From the NCBI GenBank assembly GCA_900321515.1, contig ONWI01000148.1:1-6222 (forward strand): a DNA stretch of 6,222 nucleotides. Reading direction: 5' to 3'. The position numbers and the translations under genes are program-made. The DNA comes from an uncultured Eubacteriales bacterium. GTDB lineage: Bacteria; Bacillota; Clostridia; Oscillospirales; Acutalibacteraceae. Shown here in pieces: positions 1 to 5,344 of the stretch. The notes under the pieces were generated by a model. That model saw only the letters and a list, made by a program, of their open reading frames with translations. It was not told the DNA's origin and did not search any database. Positions within the stretch are counted from its first letter, which is position 1, and every line of letters begins with the position of its first letter.

Positions 1-372
1 GTTGCGGCAGGCATTGCAGATACCATGATAACTGGCAAAGAAAAATATCTCCGTCAAGTCCTGTCCGACGAGCTGCTTGCCGCAGAAGGCATTGAACGCA
101 AAATTACCGCGTTCACAAAGGATTACAGTAAGATAAACCCATCGACGGTGGGTGATAGCTGGGTGCGTGTCAGAGAAGACGGAAAATTCGGCTATCTTGT
201 GATCAACTCACATCCGATCACGTTTATCGTCTTTGAAATGTCGGAGGAACAGCCGGACAAAATGTCCGCGATGAAGGTCACGATTGTCAATGACAATGAC
301 GAACTGCCGGAGTATGGCATAGAGCCTGCCGGAGTAGGTCTGTTTTTCCCGAAGTTTCTTCACAAGAAATAA
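1..372 (+). CDS. C-terminal part of an unrecognised protein (5' end outside the window)
   Basis: The reading frame is open from the first base of the window to a TAA stop at 370-372. The first ATG inside it is at 25, but no good ribosome binding site precedes that ATG, so the gene more likely starts upstream of the window and only about the last 123 residues are seen. The visible part is mixed-charge and soluble-looking, with no signal peptide or membrane segment. It has an acidic middle (VNDNDELPEYG) and ends in a hydrophobic/basic stretch (GLFFPKFLHKK). I do not recognise the family and assign no function. It converges on proS, and a shared bidirectional hairpin begins 7 bases after its stop. 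Confidence 0.6.
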   Translation, partial: VAAGIADTMITGKEKYLRQVLSDELLAAEGIERKITAFTKDYSKINPSTVGDSWVRVREDGKFGYLVINSHPITFIVFEMSEEQPDKMSAMKVTIVNDNDELPEYGIEPAGVGLFFPKFLHKK

Positions 373-379
373 TAAAAAC

Positions 380-411
380 GCCCTGCCGCGTTATCAAAAA
401 CATGGCAGGGC
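380..411. terminator. Bidirectional rho-independent terminator between converging genes
   Basis: GCCCTGCC (380-387) pairs perfectly with GGCAGGGC (404-411) around a 16-base loop. The right arm is followed by ATTTTTAT. The left arm is preceded by AAAAA, which gives a U-tract on the minus strand as well. It lies between the stop of the left-edge gene (372) and the stop of proS (446-448), so it can end both transcripts. Confidence 0.88.
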
Positions 412-445
412 ATTTTTATACTAAATAATTTATGTTAGGAGAGAA

Positions 446-2167
446 TTACCTGCACTTAGCGAGCAGTTCGTTTACCAGAGCCTGAATTTCGTCGGCAGCG
501 TTTTCGGTTGGAACCTTCTTCTGCACCGACTTGTCGCGTGTGGACAATTCTACCATGTTGTCCTTCATATTGCGGGGACTTACCACTGCTCTCACCGGAA
601 TTCCAAGCAGGTCGCTGTCGGAGAACATAACACCGGGGCGCACGTTGCGGTCGTCATAGATAACTTCAACGTCGCGCTTCTGAAGTTCGTCATAGAGCGC
701 GTCGGCAAACGATTTGCACTGTTCGTCATCGGAGCGCACGCAGCAGAGATTGACCTGCCACGGGGCGATTGACATCGGCCATATAGGACCGTAATCGTCG
801 TGATGCGCCTCGCAGACCGAAGCGGCGAGACGTCCCACACCTATGCCGTAGCAGCCCATGATGGGATAGTGCATTTCGCCGTCGCTGTCAACGTACTGCA
901 TGTTCATTGCTTCGGTATATTTTGTGCCGAGCTGGAAGATGTTGCCCACTTCAATGCCTCTTGAAACATCAAGAGTGTGCTTGCCGCAGACAGGGCATAT
1001 GCCGCCGACAAACGCCTTGGCAAAGTCGTGGTATTCCACTTTTCCGAAGTCGCGCTCCATATTGAAGTTGACATAATGATAATCGACCTTGTTGCCGCCG
1101 CAGGGGAAGTTGGTGAGTCCGATAAGGGAATTGTCATAAAGCACGGTGACATTCTCAGGCAGCCCCTTCGGTCCTATGAATCCGGCGACGATGCCGCAGT
1201 CCTCTGTGACGGTGGCGGGGTGAATGTCGCAGCCGAGGAAGTTAGTCACCTTTGTTTCGTTTACGTCGAGGTCGCCGCGCAGGAATATGACAATGTAGCT
1301 GTCGTCCATATTGCGTTGATAGACGACTGCCTTGCAGGTCTTTTCGGGAGTGGTTTTGAGGAAGTCGCAGAGTTCCTCAATGGTGTGGGCGCCGGGAGTG
1401 TGGACCAGCTCCAGCTCTTTAAGCTCCGAGTCGGGAGTATTTTGGATTATGCAGTCGGCGGCTTCCATGTTGGCGCTGTAACCGCACTCGCGGCAGAGAA
1501 CTATTGAATCCTCGCCCACGGGAGTCAGCAGCATGAATTCATGCGATACGCTGCCGCCCATCATACCCGAGTCGGACTTGACCGAAATGGTTTCGGGTAT
1601 TCCCGCGCGGGCGAAAATGCGCTCGTATGCCTTGTGGCAGCGGTCGTAATACTGCTCCAGATCTTCCTGTGAGGTGTGGAAGGAATAGGCGTCCTTCATG
1701 GTAAATTCCCTCACGCGGATCATGCCGGCGCGCGGTCTTGCCTCGTCGCGGAACTTAGTCTGAATCTGATATATCATAAACGGATATTTGGTGTAGGTGG
1801 TGGCGTAGTCGCGCACAAGATGAACGGCGGCTTCCTCGTGGGTCATGCCGAGAACCATAGGCGTGCCGTTGCGGTCCTTGAAGCGCAGCAGCTCGCTGGC
1901 GATGGAATTGTAGCGTCCGGATTCCTCCCACAGACTTCCGGGCATTACAACGGGGAAGAGGACTTCCTGACCGTCTATGCCGTCCATTTCCTCACGGATT
2001 ATGTTCTCGATTTTGCGGAGAATGCGCTTTAAGGGCATATACTGGGAATAGATGCCGCTCGCCATGAATTTCATATATCCGCCGCGAACCATCAGCGCGT
2101 GGCTGTCAATGGAGCACTCGGCGGGTCTTTCCTTAAATCTGTCTCCGACCAGCTTGTCAAGTTTCAT
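446..2167 (-). CDS. proS: Prolyl-tRNA synthetase, bacterial type with editing (INS) domain
   Basis: This cytoplasmic class II aminoacyl-tRNA synthetase charges tRNA-Pro with proline using ATP. The 573 residues match the full length of the bacterial-type enzyme. Motif 1 lies around residues 45-76. Motif 2 is at 138-163 (TKFRDEARPRAG, then RVREFTMKDAYSF). Motif 3 is at 438-446 (GCYGIGVGR). Between motifs 2 and 3 sits the insertion domain (about 225-395), which in this family hydrolyses mischarged Ala-tRNA-Pro; K279 falls at the position of the editing lysine known from E. coli. CxxC pairs (C225/C228 and C391/C394) flank the insertion. The anticodon-binding domain runs from about 463 to the end. 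The block usually read as GIEVGHIF is GIEVGNIF here (N409). The start is supported by AGGAGG at 2180-2185, 12 bases upstream. It has its own promoter and ends at the bidirectional terminator, so it is probably monocistronic. Confidence 0.97.
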   Translation of the reverse strand: MKLDKLVGDRFKERPAECSIDSHALMVRGGYMKFMASGIYSQYMPLKRILRKIENIIREEMDGIDGQEVLFPVVMPGSLWEESGRYNSIASELLRFKDRNGTPMVLGMTHEEAAVHLVRDYATTYTKYPFMIYQIQTKFRDEARPRAGMIRVREFTMKDAYSFHTSQEDLEQYYDRCHKAYERIFARAGIPETISVKSDSGMMGGSVSHEFMLLTPVGEDSIVLCRECGYSANMEAADCIIQNTPDSELKELELVHTPGAHTIEELCDFLKTTPEKTCKAVVYQRNMDDSYIVIFLRGDLDVNETKVTNFLGCDIHPATVTEDCGIVAGFIGPKGLPENVTVLYDNSLIGLTNFPCGGNKVDYHYVNFNMERDFGKVEYHDFAKAFVGGICPVCGKHTLDVSRGIEVGNIFQLGTKYTEAMNMQYVDSDGEMHYPIMGCYGIGVGRLAASVCEAHHDDYGPIWPMSIAPWQVNLCCVRSDDEQCKSFADALYDELQKRDVEVIYDDRNVRPGVMFSDSDLLGIPVRAVVSPRNMKDNMVELSTRDKSVQKKVPTENAADEIQALVNELLAKCR

Positions 2168-2217
2168 TGTTTTTCAAATCCTCCTGAGAATTACATAATA
2201 TAAGTATGAGTCATTAT

Positions 2218-2246
2218 ATTTTACATCATTTTTCCTGCGAGGTCAA
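2218..2246 (-). promoter_or_regulatory. Sigma-A-type promoter of proS
   Basis: On the minus strand, TTGACC (2246-2241) is separated by exactly 17 bases from TAAAAT (2223-2218). Transcription would start near 2210, leaving a leader of only about 43 bases before the proS ATG. That is too short for a T-box leader, which many Firmicutes synthetase genes carry, and no T-box consensus is visible upstream. Confidence 0.7.
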
Positions 2247-2337
2247 GAGAAAAGAAGAAAATAATAGGCATCAACATACTGACACTCCGCATACGAGGAG
2301 AATCTGAACAGGCTCTAAGCCTCTCTAACGCAAAAAT

Positions 2338-2382
2338 AATCACCGACCCTTCCTCTGTAATCCAAAGGACAGGTCGGTGATT
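2338..2382 (-). terminator. Rho-independent terminator downstream of the alpha/beta hydrolase gene
   Basis: AATCACCGACC (2338-2348) and GGTCGGTGATT (2372-2382) form a perfect 11-bp stem with a 23-base loop. On the minus strand the stem is followed by ATTTTTG, a usable U-tract. It lies 90 bases past the hydrolase stop and about 90 bases upstream of the proS -35 box, so it insulates proS from the hydrolase transcript. The rest of the 305-base gap (2168-2472) holds the proS promoter and a small AGGCT/AGCCT hairpin near 2310-2322; I see no gene there. Confidence 0.82.
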
Positions 2383-2472
2383 TTGTATGCGCTGTTTTTC
2401 ATACTGATTTTCGGTTGAAAATATACAGCAAGGAATGTCTGATTGCAGTCGAAGATTAGTATCGGATTATAC

Positions 2473-3285
2473 TCACAGAAGTTTTGCAATCTCCTGGGCA
2501 AAAAGATCGGGATGTTCGTTGATTAACATGTGTGTACTGTCAGGGAATGCGACTGAGCGGAATGAAGTTGTGACATGTTCCTCATACCATTTTGCCAGTT
2601 CGGGAGAAAAGAGCGAACCCGGCACAGCGTAAAAATATGTCACCGGCACATTGATTTTTTCTACGACCTGACGGTTGTCCTGTTCCTTCATAGAGGTTGA
2701 AAGACTGATAAGTACCGATTGGTCACAGCTTTTCAGAGTCTTTTTCAGTGAGTGTCGGAGAAGGAAGCCGGGGATTTTTTTCAGCTTTGGAACAGCACGC
2801 ACGGCAAAGGTCTGATAGAGCCGCACCTGGCTCTTTTTTGCGTCCTTTTTAATGTCGGCTTCAGTATATTCACCCTGATAAAGTCCGAGTTTCCATGTGT
2901 CGTCATTGAGCTGTTTGGGCGTCATGTCGCATATCACTACCTGTTTCAGTGCTCCGCAGCCGTAGTCACGGATATATGTCAAAGCCACGCCGGCTCCCAT
3001 TGACCAGCCAACAAGAGTTACATCCGAGAGTGAAAGCCCCTGAATCAGTTCGTTGAGATCACTTGCCAGCGTTTCCATGGTGACATTTTCGCCGTTGGCG
3101 TTCTTACTGCCGCCGTGACCTCTTTGGTCATATGTGATAATACGAGCTTTGTTTTTCAGCATCTCTGCGGGGGCAGAATAGACCTTATGGCTGCTGGTCC
3201 AGCCGTGCAGCATCACGACTGTTTCACCGCTTCCGATGTCCTCGTAATAGAGCTTCATGCCGTTTTTCAGTTGAAATTCACTCAT
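2473..3285 (-). CDS. Alpha/beta hydrolase fold protein, substrate unknown
   Basis: This is a 270-residue single-domain alpha/beta hydrolase. The oxyanion-hole HGW is at residues 27-29 after the first core strand. YDQRGHGGS (52-60) is the usual loop before the nucleophile region. The nucleophile elbow is GWSMGAG, with Ser95 as nucleophile. The catalytic His is His252 in STHMLINEHPD. The acid normally found as GxxD after strand 7 is absent (the loop reads PGSLFSPELAKW, 222-233); Asp120 in VICDMTP, after strand 6, is a candidate substitute. No signal peptide is visible, so it is probably cytoplasmic. The frame is open further upstream to an ATG at 3342, but I chose the ATG at 3285 because AGGAG (3295-3299) sits 9 bases before it and homology-like sequence begins there. 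The family spans esterases, peroxidases and lipases, so the substrate cannot be named. Confidence 0.9.
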   Translation of the reverse strand: MSEFQLKNGMKLYYEDIGSGETVVMLHGWTSSHKVYSAPAEMLKNKARIITYDQRGHGGSKNANGENVTMETLASDLNELIQGLSLSDVTLVGWSMGAGVALTYIRDYGCGALKQVVICDMTPKQLNDDTWKLGLYQGEYTEADIKKDAKKSQVRLYQTFAVRAVPKLKKIPGFLLRHSLKKTLKSCDQSVLISLSTSMKEQDNRQVVEKINVPVTYFYAVPGSLFSPELAKWYEEHVTTSFRSVAFPDSTHMLINEHPDLFAQEIAKLL

Positions 3286-3337
3286 GATAGGATTCTCCTT
3301 GTAATGTGTTCTCAGCCGATTGTAAATAGTGGGAAAT

Positions 3338-3367
3338 ATCATAAATACGGGGTTTGGGCATTTTGAA
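3338..3367 (-). promoter_or_regulatory. Candidate promoter of the alpha/beta hydrolase gene
   Basis: On the minus strand, TTCAAA (3367-3362) and TATGAT (3343-3338) are 18 bases apart. The -10 box matches 5 of 6 consensus bases and the -35 box 4 of 6. Transcription would begin near 3331, about 45 bases before the chosen start codon. This would place the alternative ATG at 3342 inside the promoter, which also favours the start at 3285. Confidence 0.4.
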
Positions 3368-3417
3368 GCGAGAGCTTATTTCTCCACCCGGGAAGGACGG
3401 ATTTGGATTATTGATAT

Positions 3418-3524
3418 TTCGGTATTCGCCCGAACCCGATTTATTCCCGGCTCGTCTCGCTCGGTCGGCTGGCTTAGTAACTGCGCAGAAATAATGAATA
3501 CATTTAGCTCGTCAGAATACCGAA
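3418..3524. repeat. 107-base segment bounded by a perfect 10-bp inverted repeat
   Basis: TTCGGTATTC (3418-3427) is mirrored exactly by GAATACCGAA (3515-3524). The enclosed sequence has a GC-rich left half (3427-3475, many CG dinucleotides) that contrasts with the AT-rich flanks. The segment lies in the gene-free stretch between the hydrolase promoter region and the end of the ECF S gene. No flanking target-site duplication is obvious and no coding sequence is convincing in it. It could be a remnant mobile element, a structured RNA or a chance match. I also see no clear terminator for the ECF S gene in this stretch. Confidence 0.4.
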
Positions 3525-3596
3525 GGACACTTTATTTTTTGGCAATAAACGACTGATTAAATTCTGCACAGTTCCTTAACTTTTTGGAGTCTGATT

Positions 3597-4109
3597 TTAT
3601 TGCTCTTGTTTTTGGGAATACTTCAACACCATGATCAGTGGGCAAATTAAAACGCCGCAGAAGAAATTGCTGATTCCATGCACAAGGTCCCATGGCAATC
3701 CTGCAATAATCCATGCTATGGTTCCCTGAAAATTCAAACCGAAGAATAAAGCCTGAGAAGGCGCATAAAGAGTTCCGTAAAGAAATCCGTGTGCGGAGCA
3801 AAGGCTCATATATACAATCGGCTTCCATTTATCAGGTATGTTTTTAGGCAGCAGCATCGCGGCAGCCCACAGAACTGTCCAGAGATACAGGTGAGGAATC
3901 CACCAGACCGCAAAGCCTGAGAATAATCCAAGCAAAAAAACGTAGATATAAATAGGATAAAGCGCTTTTTTTCTGTAAACGATCGTCATTGAAATGGTAA
4001 ATACGCCAAGCAAATGAACATTTGGCAGAAATTCCAGGGCAATTTTGGAAGCATACATCAAAGCGCCAAGCATGCCAAATACGGCGATCTCTTTTACATT
4101 GAGCTTCAT
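3597..4109 (-). CDS. ECF transporter S component (substrate-binding membrane subunit), probably corrinoid-related
   Basis: This 170-residue, very hydrophobic protein has about six membrane segments (roughly residues 7-28, 30-45, 50-70, 72-88, 97-123 and 128-162) and only a short charged tail (KYSQKQEQ). The small-residue-rich first helix (AVFGMLGALMYASK), the overall size and the closing block with HGISNFFCGVL fit the S subunits of energy-coupling factor transporters, which bind a vitamin and work with a shared T subunit and two ATPases. Its ATG shares one base with the stop of the upstream lipoprotein gene (TAATG), and it has no strong ribosome binding site of its own, so translation is probably coupled. 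The cobalamin riboswitch ahead of the operon points to cobalamin, cobinamide or a lower-ligand precursor such as alpha-ribazole as substrate. That is inference from context. No EcfA or EcfT gene is in the window. Confidence 0.83.
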   Translation of the reverse strand: MKLNVKEIAVFGMLGALMYASKIALEFLPNVHLLGVFTISMTIVYRKKALYPIYIYVFLLGLFSGFAVWWIPHLYLWTVLWAAAMLLPKNIPDKWKPIVYMSLCSAHGFLYGTLYAPSQALFFGLNFQGTIAWIIAGLPWDLVHGISNFFCGVLICPLIMVLKYSQKQEQ

Positions 4110-4591
4110 TATTTTTCTACTTTAAACGAATACTCCGTGCCTGCCGTAATATCGGTGGAATCAACGCCGGTTGCGGCATATTCACCGTTGATATAGAATG
4201 CCCAGTATTTTCCGTCGGTGTCATAATCCACAGTAATACCGTTCACGGTTTTCACATACAGACCGTAGGCACCTTCATTACCGGCAATAAGACCCAGATC
4301 CAGCAATGCAGCACCCACTGTCTTTTGATCGGTATGGATTTCATAGGCAGTTTCCTTGCCGTCGGCGTCAATGACCTTAAACGAGAATACAGTCTGACCT
4401 TCGCCAAGTACATTGGTGTCGGCAGTCTGTGCGTCGGTCTGGGATACAGCGACGGCGCTTGACGTGTCCTGAGTATTTGCTTCCTGGCCTTTTTTGATGT
4501 CATTGCAACCGGTTGTAGACAGTGCCATAGCCGCAGTCAGCACGATACAAGCGATGAATGACAACGATTTTGAAAATAGCGTCTTTTTCAT
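4109..4591 (-). CDS. Lipoprotein with DUF4430 (transcobalamin-like C-terminal) domain
   Basis: A basic N-terminus (MKK) and a hydrophobic stretch (about residues 10-24) lead into STTGC, so Cys29 is the likely lipidated residue; the -3 position is Thr rather than the preferred Leu. A low-complexity Ser/Thr/Gln/Ala linker (30-62) follows. The domain at about 66-159 has the DUF4430 pattern: a VGAALLDLG helix, VNG (116-118), KYWAFYING (128-136), TGVD (141-144) and a final GTEYSFKV strand. DUF4430 is related to the C-terminal domain of animal transcobalamin and intrinsic factor and is common in clostridial surface proteins. AAGGAG (4602-4607) lies 10 bases before the ATG. As the first gene of a riboswitch-led operon with an ECF S component, it plausibly captures corrinoid outside the membrane and hands it to the transporter. 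Lipoprotein and domain calls are firm; ligand and hand-over are inferred. Confidence 0.87.
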   Translation of the reverse strand: MKKTLFSKSLSFIACIVLTAAMALSTTGCNDIKKGQEANTQDTSSAVAVSQTDAQTADTNVLGEGQTVFSFKVIDADGKETAYEIHTDQKTVGAALLDLGLIAGNEGAYGLYVKTVNGITVDYDTDGKYWAFYINGEYAATGVDSTDITAGTEYSFKVEK

Positions 4592-4603
4592 AGTTGTACA
4601 ACT
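4592..4603. repeat. 12-bp perfect palindrome between ribosome binding site and start codon
   Basis: AGTTGTACAACT is self-complementary. It touches the last two bases of the AAGGAG ribosome binding site and abuts the ATG of the lipoprotein gene. In RNA it could form only a tiny hairpin or take part in an alternative structure of the riboswitch expression platform; in DNA it could be a protein site. Its function is unknown. Confidence 0.45.
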
Positions 4604-4663
4604 CCTTGAATTATTGCATTATCCCTAAGCCGGCTGCCGCGACTTTCCACAGGGATTGTTGCC

Positions 4664-4852
4664 ATCCGGATATTTCGACTTGATGCTTTTATTTTCACCT
4701 TCTCAAGATATATCATCATCTCAATGGCTTGTCTCCGATTGCGGCATCGGATAAGAAAATAAAATGAATTATCGCATCTCACGGCGACGGGCTCGTACAG
4801 GATTTTCGCCTGTTTCCCCGAACGGCTCATGTATTATAGCATACCTCCGGAT
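4664..4852 (-). promoter_or_regulatory. Cobalamin (B12) riboswitch aptamer upstream of the lipoprotein/ECF S operon
   Basis: Read on the minus strand, the conserved core is present at 4819-4779: GGGGAAACAGG, then CGAAAATCCTGTACGAGCCC, then GTCGCCGTGA. This matches the GGGAA / GGTGAAAATCC / CCCGCNACTGT signature of cobalamin riboswitches. A hairpin ACAGG/CCTGT (4813-4809 with 4801-4797) forms P4. A perfect 6-bp stem with hexaloop follows at 4751-4734. Then come a B12-box-like GCCATTG (4728-4722, consensus GCCACTG), GAGAAGG (4704-4698, consensus GGGAAGG) and AAGTCGAAATATCCGG (4681-4666), in the place of the conserved AGTCAGGAtACCTGCC-type 3' element. ATCCGGA (4852-4846) pairs with TCCGGAT (4670-4664) as P1. 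Order and size (189 nt) suit a full class I aptamer. The platform (4663-4592) has no U-tract terminator but ends at the ribosome binding site, so control is more likely translational. Bound cobalamin is expected to switch expression off. Confidence 0.87.
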
Positions 4853-4861
4853 AAATTACAA
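4833..4861 (-). promoter_or_regulatory. Strong-looking promoter overlapping the 5' end of the riboswitch
   Basis: On the minus strand, TTGTAA (4861-4856), a 17-base spacer and TATAAT (4838-4833) with an upstream TGC (extended -10) make an excellent sigma-A promoter. Transcription would start near 4826. It overlaps the proposed P1 and P2 strands, which would then not be transcribed. Either the RNA begins upstream at a promoter I cannot identify, or the aptamer works without P1. The box match is clear; its use is not. Confidence 0.5.
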
Positions 4862-4925
4862 TACATTTCTCGGCTTTGCTGAAATGTTTCACTAAGGGTA
4901 TCTTTTGCATTTATTTAAAAAACTC

Positions 4926-4954
4926 TTGACAAATCAGTTAGGTTGTGCTAACAT
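4926..4954 (+). promoter_or_regulatory. Promoter of the feo operon
   Basis: TTGACA (4926-4931), a perfect -35, is followed after 17 bases by TAACAT (4949-4954), preceded by TGC as an extended -10. Transcription would start near 4961, giving a leader of about 135 bases before feoA1. The -10 and spacer are covered by operator-like site 1, as expected for a repressor that blocks RNA polymerase. Confidence 0.78.
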
Positions 4955-4956
4955 AA
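4937..4956 (+). promoter_or_regulatory. Operator-like site 1, DtxR/IdeR-type iron box over the feo promoter
   Basis: TTAGGTTGTGCTAACATAA (4938-4956) agrees at 16 of 19 positions with the DtxR/IdeR consensus TTAGGTTAGSCTAACCTAA, by my count. It also contains the perfect palindrome GTTAG-N6-CTAAC (4937-4952). It overlaps the -10 box, so an iron-loaded repressor of this family would shut off feo when Fe(II) is plentiful. The regulator is inferred; no regulator gene is in the window. Confidence 0.7.
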
Positions 4957-4965
4957 TAACCGGAA

Positions 4966-4981
4966 GTTAGCTATGAATAAC
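4966..4981 (+). promoter_or_regulatory. Operator-like site 2 in the feo leader
   Basis: GTTAG-CTATGA-ATAAC repeats the GTTAG-N6-NTAAY pattern of site 1, starting 29 bases downstream of it. The wider AAGTTA/TAACTT (4964-4969 and 4978-4983) is a perfect inverted repeat. It begins just after the predicted transcription start. Confidence 0.5.
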
Positions 4982-5001
4982 TTATCGGGCTGCGCATTTG
5001 A

Positions 5002-5017
5002 GTTAGAAAAGACTAAT
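5002..5017 (+). promoter_or_regulatory. Operator-like site 3 in the feo leader
   Basis: GTTAG-AAAAGA-CTAAT repeats the GTTAG-N6-NTAAY pattern, starting 36 bases after site 2. One base of the right half differs from the perfect palindrome. It lies within the transcribed leader. Confidence 0.45.
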
Positions 5018-5031
5018 TTGCACATGCAACG

Positions 5032-5047
5032 GTTAGTCGTTCGTAAC
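5032..5047 (+). promoter_or_regulatory. Operator-like site 4 in the feo leader
   Basis: GTTAG-TCGTTC-GTAAC repeats the pattern, starting 30 bases after site 3. It is followed by ATAT, echoing the ATAA that follows site 1. It lies about 50 bases before the feoA1 start. Confidence 0.45.
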
Positions 5048-5096
5048 ATATGCCAATATTCTATACGAGTCTGATGACAACGAGGGAGGAATGGTT

Positions 5097-5309
5097 ATGA
5101 TGCCATTGAGTCTTGCAAACATCGGCGAAGAGAATATCATCAGGAGAATCGGTGGAAGTCCGGAGGTGCGTTCGCACCTTGCCGACATGGGCTTTGTCGT
5201 GGGAGGCAGCGTCACGGTAGTGACAGCTATCTGTGGGAATCTGATCGTAAATGTAAAAGATTCGCGCGTTGCTGTCAGCAATGAAATGGCAAGCAAAATC
5301 ATGGTATGA
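5097..5309 (+). CDS. feoA: FeoA-family protein 1, ferrous iron transport accessory
   Basis: This small cytoplasmic protein with an SH3-like FeoA fold is thought to aid the FeoB iron channel. Its 70 residues carry the form of the fold common in Clostridia: GEENIIRRIGG (10-20), HLADMGFVVGGSVTVV (27-42) and a closing NLIVNVKDSRVAVSNEMASKIMV (48-70). Three in-frame ATGs are available. The one at 5091 is only 1 base from the GGGAGG ribosome binding site (5084-5089), so I chose 5097 (7 bases); 5100 (10 bases) is almost as good. It is the first gene after the feo promoter, and feoA2 follows 35 bases on. Within the domain it differs strongly from feoA2, so the two are not a recent duplication. Confidence 0.92.
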   Translation: MMPLSLANIGEENIIRRIGGSPEVRSHLADMGFVVGGSVTVVTAICGNLIVNVKDSRVAVSNEMASKIMV

Positions 5310-5313
5310 TTTT
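5295..5313 (+). other. AT-rich hairpin overlapping the feoA1 stop codon
   Basis: AAAATCAT (5295-5302) and ATGATTTT (5306-5313) pair perfectly around a 3-base loop and are followed by a T-rich run (5311-5326). The stem has only two G:C-capable pairs, so it would be a weak terminator at best. It could reduce read-through or mark a processing site between the two feoA genes. Confidence 0.35.
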
Positions 5314-5344
5314 TGTAATTTTTTCATTCAGGAGGAATTGATTT

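Noticed and set aside
977..1507. 176-codon open frame on the + strand opposite proS, and similar open frames at 1676-2032 (+), 592-840 and 904-1152 (-)
   Set aside because: All lie entirely inside the unambiguous proS gene in other frames, with no ribosome binding site or recognisable domain; they are shadows of a GC-rich coding sequence.
2168..2337. T-box leader for proS
   Set aside because: The promoter at 2218-2246 leaves only a 43-base leader, and no T-box consensus is seen. The hairpin at 2338-2382 lies upstream of the promoter and belongs to the hydrolase transcript.
3286..3342. 19-residue N-terminal extension of the hydrolase starting at ATG 3342
   Set aside because: It has no ribosome binding site, overlaps the candidate promoter, and the extra residues do not look like a signal peptide. 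AGGAG before 3285 decides the start.
3329..3556. 75-codon + strand frame in the gene-free stretch
   Set aside because: It has no ribosome binding site or recognisable domain, and it runs through the inverted-repeat segment; composition alone explains it.
4588..4830. 80-codon minus-strand frame overlapping the B12 riboswitch
   Set aside because: It translates the conserved riboswitch core and platform; the RNA signature explains the sequence better than a protein does.
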